This document shows positions 41,069 to 50,580 of a stretch of DNA of 64,000 bases, in pieces (the first letter of the stretch is position 1; each line of letters opens with the position of its first letter). The DNA lies in the NCBI GenBank assembly GCA_029858285.1, contig JAOUFN010000003.1:1-64000 (forward strand), written 5' to 3'. The stretch is from Nitrospirota bacterium (GTDB taxonomy: Bacteria; Nitrospirota; JACRHL01). The translations under genes and the position numbers were made by a program. Below the pieces are notes generated by a model, which had not been told where the DNA came from, did not search any database, and saw only the letters and a list, made by a program, of their open reading frames with translations.

Positions 41069-42838
41069 CTACCCCACGCCGCGGGCGGCCGGGGAGAATT
41101 GCAGGTCGTAAAGGCGGCGGTACAGGCCGTCCGCGGCCAGCAGTTCATCGTGGGTACCCCGCTCCACCACCCGCCCCTGATCCAGCACCAGAATTTGCGT
41201 GGCGTGACGCACCGTGGCCAGCCGGTGGGCCACCACAAAGGTGGTGCGGGAACGCATCAGTTCGGCCAGGGCCTCCTGCACATGCCGCTCGCTGTCGGAG
41301 TCAAGGGCCGAGGTGGCCTCATCCAGAATCAGGATAGGCGCGTCCTTGAGGATGGCGCGGGCAATGGCGATGCGCTGCCGCTGGCCGCCCGACAGCATGG
41401 CGCCCCGCTCGCCGACGCGGCTGTGATATCCGTCCGGAAGGGCAGTGATAAAGTCATGGGCATTGGCGCGCCGCGCAGCAGCTTCGATATCCGCCTCTGA
41501 CACTGTGTGGTCGCCTCCGCCGTAGGCGATGTTGGCCGCCACCGAGGTGTCGAACAGCAGGGCCTCTTGCCCGACGATGGCGATCTGCGACCTGAGGGAG
41601 GTCAGCGAGACATCCCGCGTGTCCACCCCGTCGATGCGGATGGCACCACCGGTAGGGTCCAGAAAGCGCGGAAGCAGGTTGACCAGTGTGGTTTTTCCGG
41701 CGCCGGACGGCCCCACCAGGGCAATCACCTCCCCGACCCCGGCACGGAGGCTCACCTCGTGCAGCCCGGCACCCTCGCCGTCGGGATAGACGTGACTGAC
41801 GGCGTCGAACACAATCCCCTCCCGCACCCCGGTCAACGCCGGTTTTTGCACGTCGGAAGGGGGCACTTCGCCAGGGCTGTCCATGAGTTCAAACACCCGT
41901 ACGGCGCCGCCCAGGGATTGCTGGATGCCCGCATAGGCGGCGGACAAGGCTCGCACCGGCCCATACAGCATCATGCAGGCGGTAATGAACGACATCAGGG
42001 CGCCCACGGTCAGGTCGCCCCGCACCACGCGGGCACCACCAAAGGCGATGATGCCGACAATGCCGATGGCGCCGATCAGTTCCATCATCGGCGACGCCAC
42101 ACTGACAATCCGGATCAGGCGGATCATGCTGCGTTCGTACACCATGTTGGCGGCGCCAAAACGCCGCTGCTCGGCGCCCTCGGCGTTGAACGCCTTGACC
42201 TCACGGATACCGGCGGTACCCTCGCCGAAGGCCCGGGTCAACTCCGCCGCAGCCTCCTGCCCCAAACGGCTGCGCTTGCGCAGGCGGCTGGCCACCACCG
42301 AAAGGGGGTACATGGCGAGGGGAAACACACCCAGTGCGATCAGGGCCAGAAGGGGGTCCTGGTAGATCACCACCCCGGCCAGCAACACGGCGGTGATGCT
42401 GTTCTGCACCAGATCCTTGACCACCCCCGAAACCACACGTTGCAACACGTTGACGTCGTTGAACATGCGGCTGATGAGCTCGGCGGAACCGGTGTGGGTG
42501 AAATGCCGCACCGGCAGGCGCAGGATGGCGCGGTTCAGGTCGTCGCGGATGTCCCGCAGCACGCGCTGGCCAATGGCCTGCATCAGCACCGTCTGCGCGT
42601 ATCCGGCGCTGGTCTTCATCAGCACTACTGCCAGCACCAGCCCGGGAATGACCGCTAGCATGTGCCGGTCCCCGGCGATCAGCGCCTGATCCAGCAGCGG
42701 ACGCACCAGGTAGGCCACGGCGGCGGTGCAGCCGGACACCACGCCCGCCAGCAGCATGGCCAGTAACACCCGCCCTACATGGGAGCGCAGGTAGGACAGC
42801 AGGCGCAGGTAATAGTGGCGGGGAGAAATCTCGTTCAC
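41069..42838 (-). CDS. msbA: lipid A export ABC transporter, fused permease/ATPase
   Basis: ABC transmembrane domain plus ALVGPSGAGKTTLVNLLPRF Walker A, LSGGQRQRIAIARAILKDAPILILDEATSALDSDSE; GTG start overlapping the lpxB stop. Confidence 0.92.
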   Translation of the reverse strand: MNEISPRHYYLRLLSYLRSHVGRVLLAMLLAGVVSGCTAAVAYLVRPLLDQALIAGDRHMLAVIPGLVLAVVLMKTSAGYAQTVLMQAIGQRVLRDIRDDLNRAILRLPVRHFTHTGSAELISRMFNDVNVLQRVVSGVVKDLVQNSITAVLLAGVVIYQDPLLALIALGVFPLAMYPLSVVASRLRKRSRLGQEAAAELTRAFGEGTAGIREVKAFNAEGAEQRRFGAANMVYERSMIRLIRIVSVASPMMELIGAIGIVGIIAFGGARVVRGDLTVGALMSFITACMMLYGPVRALSAAYAGIQQSLGGAVRVFELMDSPGEVPPSDVQKPALTGVREGIVFDAVSHVYPDGEGAGLHEVSLRAGVGEVIALVGPSGAGKTTLVNLLPRFLDPTGGAIRIDGVDTRDVSLTSLRSQIAIVGQEALLFDTSVAANIAYGGGDHTVSEADIEAAARRANAHDFITALPDGYHSRVGERGAMLSGGQRQRIAIARAILKDAPILILDEATSALDSDSERHVQEALAELMRSRTTFVVAHRLATVRHATQILVLDQGRVVERGTHDELLAADGLYRRLYDLQFSPAARGVG

Positions 42839-44013
42839 GCCGCCTCCAGCCGCCTCAACACCAACCCGGCCACCCGTTCGGAGGCGCCCGATTCCCCCAT
42901 ACTGCGGGCCACGCCCGCAAGATTGGCGCGCGCCTCGGCCAGCGCCTCGGGCCGGGAAAGAAGCCCACACAGATAGTCGGCCACCCGGGAGGGGATAAAG
43001 TCGTTCTGTAACAGTTCCGGCATCACCTCCCGCTCCGCGACCAGATTGGGCAACCCGACGTAGGGCAATCGCACCAGCGGCCGGGCGATCATCCATGTGA
43101 GGCGACTCACCCGGTAAACGATGGCGCCGGGGGTTCCCGCCAGCGCCGCTTGCAAGGTGGCAGTTCCCGAGGCTATCGCCGCCACGTCAGCGGCGTTCAA
43201 CACCGCCACCGCCTGCCCCGCCACCACGGTCACCGGCGCCCCCGCCGCCGCCACACGCGCGCGCAACTCGGGGCTATCCACGGAAGCGGCCACGGGCAGC
43301 AAAAACTGGCTGTCCGGCAGACGACGCCGCACCTCCCGCGCCGTTTCCAGCAGGCCGGGGAGGATGTAGTGCACCTCTCCGGCCCGGCTGCCAGGCAACA
43401 ATGCCACCGTGGGCCGCCCGTCCTCAAGCCCGAAATCCGATGGCTTCCAACCCCCCGTCGGCGCCTGGGCCAGTTCTTCCGCCTGTTCGTCCACCAAGGG
43501 ATTTCCCACATAGGCGACAGGTACCCCGGCGGAGCGGAACAGGGGTTCTTCAAACGGTAAAATCACCAGCATCTGGTCCACCACCTGGCGAATGACCTTC
43601 ATGCGTCCGGCGCGCGAGGCCCATACCTTGGGGGCGATAAAACAGGTGACCGGCACCCCGGCGGCTTTGGCGTGAGCCGCCAGACGCAGGTGAAACGAGG
43701 CCGAATCAATCAGCACCGCCTGATCCACCTTGCCGCAGTTCCCCTGTAGCGCGCCGATGGCGCGGGAGAAGGCACGGCGGACGGTGCCCAGCCGCCCCAG
43801 CACGTCGGTAATGCCCATAACACCCAGTTCGCGGGCGTGGAACACGGCCTCCAGCCCTTCATCAATCATGCGGTCACCCCCGATGCCGATAAAGCGGCAG
43901 TCCGACCGCACTGCCCGGATTGCCCCCATTAGCCGTGCACCATGCAGATCCCCCGAGGCTTCGCAGGCAGACAGGAACAGGCAGGGGCTGTGGGCAGAGG
44001 CCGTCAGCGGCAC
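42835..44013 (-). CDS. lpxB: lipid-A-disaccharide synthase
   Basis: LFLSACEASGDLHGARLMGAIR, FIGIGGDRMIDEGLEAVFHARELGVMGITDVL, VALLPGSRAGEV. Confidence 0.96.
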   Translation of the reverse strand: MPLTASAHSPCLFLSACEASGDLHGARLMGAIRAVRSDCRFIGIGGDRMIDEGLEAVFHARELGVMGITDVLGRLGTVRRAFSRAIGALQGNCGKVDQAVLIDSASFHLRLAAHAKAAGVPVTCFIAPKVWASRAGRMKVIRQVVDQMLVILPFEEPLFRSAGVPVAYVGNPLVDEQAEELAQAPTGGWKPSDFGLEDGRPTVALLPGSRAGEVHYILPGLLETAREVRRRLPDSQFLLPVAASVDSPELRARVAAAGAPVTVVAGQAVAVLNAADVAAIASGTATLQAALAGTPGAIVYRVSRLTWMIARPLVRLPYVGLPNLVAEREVMPELLQNDFIPSRVADYLCGLLSRPEALAEARANLAGVARSMGESGASERVAGLVLRRLEAA

Positions 44014-44789
44014 ACCCCCCGCTCACTGGCCTCAATGAAGGTGATCAGATGGCCGATGTGGGCATCGTCCGCCCAGCGTTCCCGCACCACCCGCACGGAT
44101 TCGGCAATGGGGCGATCGCCGGTGAATAACTCGCCATAGGCTTCCTTGATGTCGCGGATCTGTTCGCGGCTCCACCCTGCGCGCTTCAGGCCCACCAGAT
44201 TCAGGCCGCGCAGGGACACGCGATTGCCGATGGCCATGCAGAACGGCGGCACATCCTGATCCACGGCGGAGCAGCCGCCGATCATGGCCAGGGTACCGAT
44301 GCGGGTGAACTGATGCACCGCCGACACGCCACCCACCACAGCCCCATCCTCCACCACCACGTGCCCGGCCAATGTCACGGCATTGGCCAGGATGACCTGA
44401 TTGCCCACCATGCAGTCGTGGGCAATGTGGACATAGGCCATAAACAGGTTGCCGTTGCCAATGCGGGTGACGCCACCGCCGCCCTCGGTGCCGAGGTTCA
44501 CGGTCATGAACTCGCGGAAGGTATTGCCGTCACCAATTTCCAGACGGGTCGGCTCGCCCTTGTATTTCAGATCCTGCGGCACGCCGCCAATGGCGTTGTG
44601 CGAAAAAATGCGGTTGTCACGCCCCAGCGCGGTGTGGCCGGACAGCACTACATGGCTGTCGATGGTGCAACCGTCACCAACGCTGACCTCGGGGCCAATA
44701 ACGCTGTAAGGGCCTACCGTGACCCTGACGCCGATTTTGGCGGCAGGATCCACCAGGGCCGTGGGGTGAATGTTCACTTGTTGCGCCAT
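44004..44789 (-). CDS. lpxA: UDP-N-acetylglucosamine acyltransferase
   Basis: MAQQVNIHPTALVDPAAKIGVRVTVGPYSVIGPEVSVGDGCTIDSHVVLSG hexapeptide repeats; HDCMVGNQVILANAVTLAGHVVVEDGAVVGG. Confidence 0.96.
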   Translation of the reverse strand: MAQQVNIHPTALVDPAAKIGVRVTVGPYSVIGPEVSVGDGCTIDSHVVLSGHTALGRDNRIFSHNAIGGVPQDLKYKGEPTRLEIGDGNTFREFMTVNLGTEGGGGVTRIGNGNLFMAYVHIAHDCMVGNQVILANAVTLAGHVVVEDGAVVGGVSAVHQFTRIGTLAMIGGCSAVDQDVPPFCMAIGNRVSLRGLNLVGLKRAGWSREQIRDIKEAYGELFTGDRPIAESVRVVRERWADDAHIGHLITFIEASERGVCR

Positions 44790-44797
44790 AATGTTCT

Positions 44798-45253
44798 TCA
44801 GCCGTCCGTCAGCATGGCGGCCAGCTCCGCCTCGCACACCAGTTTTTCGCCCACATAGGCCATACCCTGCAATTTCCAGTAGGGTGGGCGGGCTCGGATC
44901 AGCGTCAGTTCCATCCTGAGCGTATCGCCAGGGCCAACCGGTTGGCGGAATTTGGCTTTGTCGATACCCATGAAGTAGGTCAGCTTTTTTCCCAGACCTG
45001 GGTTCTGATCTTCCGCCGTGCGGTAGGCCAGGATGCCCCCAACCTGCGCCATGGCCTCGATCATCAGCACCCCGGGCATGATCGGGTGGCCGGGGAAGTG
45101 CCCGGCGAAGAACGGCTCGTTGATGGTCACGTTCTTGGTGGCCACGATGCGCTTGCCGAGTTCCATTTCGTCCACCCGATCCACCAGCAGGAACGGATAG
45201 CGATGCGGCAGAATCCGCATGATTTCATTGATGTCCAGTGCCGAATCCGCCAT
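44798..45253 (-). CDS. fabZ: 3-hydroxyacyl-ACP dehydratase
   Basis: [50 protein letters not shown]. Confidence 0.97.
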   Translation of the reverse strand: MADSALDINEIMRILPHRYPFLLVDRVDEMELGKRIVATKNVTINEPFFAGHFPGHPIMPGVLMIEAMAQVGGILAYRTAEDQNPGLGKKLTYFMGIDKAKFRQPVGPGDTLRMELTLIRARPPYWKLQGMAYVGEKLVCEAELAAMLTDG

Positions 45254-45295
45254 GGTCCTCCCTCTTTCTTCGCGCTCTCCGTGTCGCCGGGATCT

Positions 45296-46351
45296 TCAGT
45301 CGTCGCCCCGGAGTTTTCGTTCGATGTCGGCCACCCTCTCCCGCAACTCCGGCAGGCGCGCCAAGGCCGCCTGGGCCTTGAGTTCCTGCCGGTGCGGCCG
45401 CGCCGGGAAGCCGGAAACCACCTGTCCGTCGGGTATGTCCCGGGTCACCCCGGCCTTGCCTGCCACCTGTACCTGGTTACCCACGCCAATGTGACCGCTG
45501 ACCCCCGCCTGGCCACCTGTGGCAACAAAATTCCCCAGCCGCGCGCTGCCTGCGATGCCGGTTTGCGCCGCCAGCAGGCAGCCACGCCCGATGCACACGT
45601 TGTGGGCCACCTGGATCAGGTTGTCCAGCTTGCTGCCCGCACCGATCACCGTATCACCCAGTACCCCGCGGTCGATGGTGCAGCAGGCGCCAATCTCCAC
45701 GTCGTCCTCAATCCGCACCGAACCGGCGTGGGGGATTTTGTGATGCACGCCGCGCTCGGTGGCATAACCAAAGCCATCGCTACCAATCACGCTGCCAGCG
45801 TGAATGCTCACCCGATCGCCAATGTGACAGCCGGGATAGATGACCACGTTGGGGAACAAGTTTACATCGTTTCCCAGGGTCACCCCGGCGCCGATGCGCA
45901 CCCCGGCCTGGAGAGTCACCCGATCTCCCAGCACCGCCTCCGCCCCCACACTGACAAAAGCCGCAATGTCGGGGTCGATCCCCACCCGGGCGGAGGGGTC
46001 CACCCGGGAATCGGGGTGGATGCCGTGGGCCACCCGTGGCGTGCTGTAAAAATGAGCCATCAGCCGTGCGTAGGCGGCGTAGGGGTTGCCCACCACCAGT
46101 TGGGCGAAACTGGCACTGGGTACCGCCTCGGCCAGCAGCACCGCCGCCGCACGGGTATCGGACAGAGCCTTGCGATAACGCTCATTGGCCAAAAAGGTGA
46201 TGTCTGCGGGGCCAGCCTCGCCGATGGGGGCAATACCCCGCACCTCCACGCCACCGTCACCGATCAGCCGGGCGCCGATCAGCTCCGCAACCTGGGCCAG
46301 ACTGCTAAGGGAGCCGACGGGAAGACTACTGGGGAGATTTGGCTGCGGCAT
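45296..46351 (-). CDS. lpxD: UDP-3-O-acylglucosamine N-acyltransferase
   Basis: Hexapeptide-repeat acyltransferase; IHPDSRVDPSARVGIDPDIAAFVSVGAEAVLGDRVTLQAGVRIG; GSDGFGYA; position in the bamA-skp-lpxD-fabZ-lpxA-lpxB order. Confidence 0.95.
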   Translation of the reverse strand: MPQPNLPSSLPVGSLSSLAQVAELIGARLIGDGGVEVRGIAPIGEAGPADITFLANERYRKALSDTRAAAVLLAEAVPSASFAQLVVGNPYAAYARLMAHFYSTPRVAHGIHPDSRVDPSARVGIDPDIAAFVSVGAEAVLGDRVTLQAGVRIGAGVTLGNDVNLFPNVVIYPGCHIGDRVSIHAGSVIGSDGFGYATERGVHHKIPHAGSVRIEDDVEIGACCTIDRGVLGDTVIGAGSKLDNLIQVAHNVCIGRGCLLAAQTGIAGSARLGNFVATGGQAGVSGHIGVGNQVQVAGKAGVTRDIPDGQVVSGFPARPHRQELKAQAALARLPELRERVADIERKLRGDD

Positions 46352-46895
46352 TGAGCTCCGCGATCACCTTGTCGGTGAGGTCGTGGGCCGGGTCGGCGTA
46401 GATCAGCACGCCGTCCTCGGGGGAGTCGAACACGTAGGCATAGCCATCGCGACGGGCCACCTTTTGGGCCGCCTCCTTGATGGTCTTGCTGAAGCTTCCC
46501 AGCAGTTCGGCCTGCTTGCGCTCAATCTCCACCGCCATCTGGCTGACTTTTTCGCGGTAGTCATCCAGTTTGCGGCGGAATTCGGCCTCTTTTCCGGCAC
46601 GGGCCTGGTCACTCAGCAAGGTGGACTGGTCCTTGAGCTGTTTTTCCAGCGTCTCCAACTCCCTTTGCTCCAGATCGACAATCTTCTGGCGGGCAGCAAT
46701 GTATTCGTCACTCTGGGAGCGGATACGGGCACCTTCGGCTGTACCCTCTAGCACCGACTGGGCCCGCACCCAGCCCACTTTGGTGACATCGGCCGCGGCG
46801 GCCGTCCCGGCAATGGACAACGGCAGCACTGCCAGGGCGCAGAGCAGGACAAGCGCCAGGCCTTTTGGAACATTTGGATGACTACGACCGGTCAT
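46326..46895 (-). CDS. skp: OmpH/Skp-family periplasmic chaperone
   Basis: Signal peptide, VGWVRAQSVLEGTAEG, coiled-coil EQRELETLEKQLKDQSTLLSDQARAGKEAEFRRKLDDYREKVSQM, C-terminal DGYAYVFDS; adjacent to bamA and lpxD. Confidence 0.9.
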   Translation of the reverse strand: MTGRSHPNVPKGLALVLLCALAVLPLSIAGTAAAADVTKVGWVRAQSVLEGTAEGARIRSQSDEYIAARQKIVDLEQRELETLEKQLKDQSTLLSDQARAGKEAEFRRKLDDYREKVSQMAVEIERKQAELLGSFSKTIKEAAQKVARRDGYAYVFDSPEDGVLIYADPAHDLTDKVIAELNAAAKSPQ

Positions 46896-47066
46896 GACTG
46901 TGATTCCTCGCGATGCTTTCTCGCAATGACCCCTTATGCGGTTTTTCGGGTGTCTGGTTGCATGATCAGACTCACACTCCCCGCCCGGGCGATAGGACCG
47001 TGTGGCGTTACAGGATACATGGGAGCCACGCCGGGTACAAAATAAACCGTCCGCCACCGCCCCCGG

Positions 47067-49538
47067 CTAGAAGAACGTGCCGAAGTCGAAAAACTGATCC
47101 CCGGAACGCCGCAGGGCCCAGGGGCGGGTGTCCTTGACCACCTTGCCGTAGCCAAAGCGCAGCGGCCCCACCGGGGACATCCAGCGGATCTCCCAGCCGA
47201 TGCCCCCGTTCAGTTCGCCCACGTCCATGGACTGGCTGGTGTCGAATCCGGCGCCGTAGTCGACAAACAGTGCCCCCTTGATGTTCGCCTCGGTCACCAG
47301 CGGGAAGGTGATTTCGCTGCTGAACACAAGCATTTTGTCGCCACCGTAGGGATCCCCGCTGGCCAGATCCAGAGGCCCGGCCTCCCCCCAGTTGAACCCG
47401 CGCACGGTACGGATGCCGCCTACAAAAAAGCGCTCGCCAGGAGGCAGATCCTGGCCGTTGTACCCGACCCCATAGCCAACCTGGGAGCGCAGGGCGAAGG
47501 AACTGTGCTTGAACAGCGGCAGGAACAACACGTCGTCCAGAACGCCCTTGATGTAGTCGTGGGTGCCCCCCAGGTAACCGCCACCCACCTCGGCATTCAT
47601 AGCATGGCGGGAGCCGTGGCGCGGGTCCATGAAGTTGTCGCGAGTATCCCGGGCAATGCCGGTTCCCACCGTGCTGGAGGTTGATTGCCCCAACTGGGAG
47701 TTGATCACCGGGTTGGTGCTGGTCCCGCCGGGGGCCGTCAGGTTGAGAATTTCGTAGCGGTAAGACAGGGAACCCGACAGGTATTCGCCATAGGCCTTGC
47801 CCAGGGTCACCCCGCCGCCAACACGTTTTTCGTTGTAGGTCTGGAAATCCCGCAGGCTTCGGTACAGGTCGAAGCCTGCCGAGTAGGAGCTGTCGAATAT
47901 GTGCGGTTCGCTGAAACGCAGGTTGTACAGGGTGCGCCGCCCGCTGCGCTCAAAGCGTCCGCTCAGACTCTGTCCCCGCCCGCCCAGGTTACCTTGGGTG
48001 ATCTCCGTCATGCCCACCAGGCCGTCACTGGAACTGTAGCCGCCGCCAATGGAAAACTGGCCGGTGGGCTTTTCTTCCACCGTGATGTCCACGTCCAGCA
48101 GGTCCGGTCCTGCCGGCACTGTGTTGATGTCCACCGCGTCGCCAAAATATTGCAGATTGCGGATGCGCTGGAAACTGCGGCGCAGCAGGGCGGTGTTGAT
48201 GATCTCCCCCTCCTGCTGGCGGATCTCGCGACGGATCACCTTGTCGCGGGTCTTGGTGTTGCCGTGGATGTTGATACGCCGGATGCGTATCTGGCTCCCC
48301 TCCTGGATGTTGTAGTCGATGTCCACCACGCCGGTAACCGGATCGCGATGAAATTCGGGGGCCACCTGGGCGAAGGCATAGCCGCGCTCGCCAAGGCGGT
48401 CGGAAATGGTCTGGATGTTGCCGCGCAGGGTACTGCGGTTGAAGAGCGTCCCGGTGGGCAGGTCCAGCTTGCGGGTGAGGTCCGCCTCGGGCACCACCCC
48501 GCCGTGCCGGTAGGTCACCTTGCCGACATGATAGACCGGCCCCTCCTCAATGGGGTAAGTCACGGTGTACCACAGGCGATCGGAGGACAGGGACAGTTCC
48601 GGCTGCGCCACCGACACGTCCAGAAAACCACGATCCTGGTAAAAATCCTCCAGCCGTACCAGGTCTTCCTCGATATGGGTCTGGCGGAACACGCCGGAGC
48701 CGGTCAGCCAGGAAGTGGCCCAGAACCGCTCCTCGCTCTTCAGGCGTCCGCGCAAGGTACGGCTGGCGAATGAGCTGTTGCCGGTAAAATCGATTTTGCG
48801 GATGCGGGTCTTGCGCCCCTCGTCGACCACAAAGGTCAGAGAAACGGCAGGTGTGCTGGTTTCCGGGTCCTTGTCCACCACCTCCACGGGAACCACCCTG
48901 GCACGCAAAAAACCTTCGGAGGAGTAGTCGCTCAGCATGGCTCTGCGGGCGCGCACGGTGTCGGCGGGGGTTAAAAACGCCCCCTCTACCATTCCCGTGG
49001 TATGGGCCAGCAGGGTTTCCTTGACCACCTTGTGGTTGCCGGTCAGGCCGACCGCTCCGGAGAGGGCCGGAAGCTCTACCACCCGTACTGTCACCACCAC
49101 ACCATTGCTGCCTTCCGGAGCCCCCTCCACCGCCACGTCGGAAAAGAAGCCGAGGGAAAACACCGCCTCGATGTCGCTGCGTACACGCTGGGCCGCCAGG
49201 GGATCGCCGGAGCGGGTACCGAGCAGACCGAGGACGGTGCTGGCGGCAATCTGCCGGTTGCCCGCAATTTCTACCCTGGTTACCGTGCGGCCCAGCAGGG
49301 AGGCGGTATCGATCTTGTCCTCCACTCCAATCAAATCGGTGATGGCGGACGGGTCAGGTGATTCCGCAGACGAGGAGGGAGTCGGCTGGGGCATTACCTG
49401 CGTCGAGGCCGGTACCTGGGCCTGCAGTGGGCCGACCATGGCCAACAAAAGGGCGAAACACAGCCCTGGAACGGTGTGTGCACTGCGTATGGGGGTGGAC
49501 ATGATCGTGTCTGGCATCGTCAAAAAGCGGCGCATCAT
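47067..49538 (-). CDS. bamA: outer membrane protein assembly factor BamA (Omp85)
   Basis: Repeated POTRA domains, GQFSIGGGYSSSDGLVG, GGIRTVRGF, C-terminal QFFDFGTFF aromatic terminus. Start codon uncertain (alternatives at 49517 and 49502). Confidence 0.95.
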   Translation of the reverse strand: MMRRFLTMPDTIMSTPIRSAHTVPGLCFALLLAMVGPLQAQVPASTQVMPQPTPSSSAESPDPSAITDLIGVEDKIDTASLLGRTVTRVEIAGNRQIAASTVLGLLGTRSGDPLAAQRVRSDIEAVFSLGFFSDVAVEGAPEGSNGVVVTVRVVELPALSGAVGLTGNHKVVKETLLAHTTGMVEGAFLTPADTVRARRAMLSDYSSEGFLRARVVPVEVVDKDPETSTPAVSLTFVVDEGRKTRIRKIDFTGNSSFASRTLRGRLKSEERFWATSWLTGSGVFRQTHIEEDLVRLEDFYQDRGFLDVSVAQPELSLSSDRLWYTVTYPIEEGPVYHVGKVTYRHGGVVPEADLTRKLDLPTGTLFNRSTLRGNIQTISDRLGERGYAFAQVAPEFHRDPVTGVVDIDYNIQEGSQIRIRRINIHGNTKTRDKVIRREIRQQEGEIINTALLRRSFQRIRNLQYFGDAVDINTVPAGPDLLDVDITVEEKPTGQFSIGGGYSSSDGLVGMTEITQGNLGGRGQSLSGRFERSGRRTLYNLRFSEPHIFDSSYSAGFDLYRSLRDFQTYNEKRVGGGVTLGKAYGEYLSGSLSYRYEILNLTAPGGTSTNPVINSQLGQSTSSTVGTGIARDTRDNFMDPRHGSRHAMNAEVGGGYLGGTHDYIKGVLDDVLFLPLFKHSSFALRSQVGYGVGYNGQDLPPGERFFVGGIRTVRGFNWGEAGPLDLASGDPYGGDKMLVFSSEITFPLVTEANIKGALFVDYGAGFDTSQSMDVGELNGGIGWEIRWMSPVGPLRFGYGKVVKDTRPWALRRSGDQFFDFGTFF

Positions 49539-49665
49539 ACCACAAGCAACCTTTTCCAGCCCCCGCTCAATACCGAAGCCGGTGTGGGCGTGGGGCTTGC
49601 CCGGCCACATATGGTAGAGTGAGGCCTCCCGAGGCTCGTTCAACCCGCTCCGCCTGACCCCCGAG

Positions 49666-50580
49666 ATGCTTGCAGACACACCCCGGCTTTCCGTTCTGAT
49701 CCCCAACCTGCACTGCCCGCGCGTGGGGGACACGGTAAATGCCGCGCTGGATCAGACCGGCGTGGATGAGCGCCTTGAGGTGATCGTCGCCGGACGCGAC
49801 CGGCACCGGGTTATCCCCGCCGACGCGCGGGTGCGGTTCATCGAAACGGAACGCGACTACACCCCTTCGGAGGCACGCAACCTAGCCATTCGCGAGGCGC
49901 GGGGGGAGACGATCCTGTTTCTCGACGCCGATTGTGTGCCGGAAGCAGGGTGGATGCAGCAGTTGCTCGCTACCCATCGGGCCGGTCACCCCATCGTGGG
50001 CGGCGCACTGGTGTTCCCGCGCGAGGGGTTCTGGTCGGTGGCGGACAACATTTCGGCTGCACACGGTTTTTTGCCCTCTACCCCCGCCGGGGAACCCCGG
50101 GGATTTCACCTGTCGGCGGCCAATCTGTGCCTGCCAAAAAGGCTACTGGACGAGGCCGGGGGATTTGACGAAACCCTGGTGTGCGGTGAGGATTTTGACC
50201 TGATGATGCGCTTGGGGCGACTTGGCTACCCCATGTATTTCGAGCCCGGAGCCCGCGCCGCCCACCGCCACGGGCGACGTGACCTGGCCGGATTCTTGCG
50301 CCACGCGGCGGCCTGGGCTCCGGATTCCATCGTGGTGCGGGGGCGCCACGCCGATCTCCTGGGCACCCCCTGGTATTTGAAATCCCCGCACACACTGCGC
50401 CTCTTCTCTCCTCTTTTGGCGCTGGGAGCCAGCCTGCGTATCTGGCTGCGGCACCCGGAACTGGTGCGTGACCTGCCCGCATTTCCCGCAGTGCTGGTGG
50501 CCAAATTCATCTGGTGCTGGGCGGCCGCTCGAGGCCTGGAACTGGCCAACTCGCGATCCGCCGCCGGGAGGACCTCATGA
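49666..50580 (+). CDS. glycosyltransferase family 2
   Basis: LSVLIPNLHCPRVGDTVNAALDQ...ARNLAIREARGETILFLDADCVPEAGWMQQLL...DFDLMMRLGRLGY. Confidence 0.88.
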   Translation: MLADTPRLSVLIPNLHCPRVGDTVNAALDQTGVDERLEVIVAGRDRHRVIPADARVRFIETERDYTPSEARNLAIREARGETILFLDADCVPEAGWMQQLLATHRAGHPIVGGALVFPREGFWSVADNISAAHGFLPSTPAGEPRGFHLSAANLCLPKRLLDEAGGFDETLVCGEDFDLMMRLGRLGYPMYFEPGARAAHRHGRRDLAGFLRHAAAWAPDSIVVRGRHADLLGTPWYLKSPHTLRLFSPLLALGASLRIWLRHPELVRDLPAFPAVLVAKFIWCWAAARGLELANSRSAAGRTS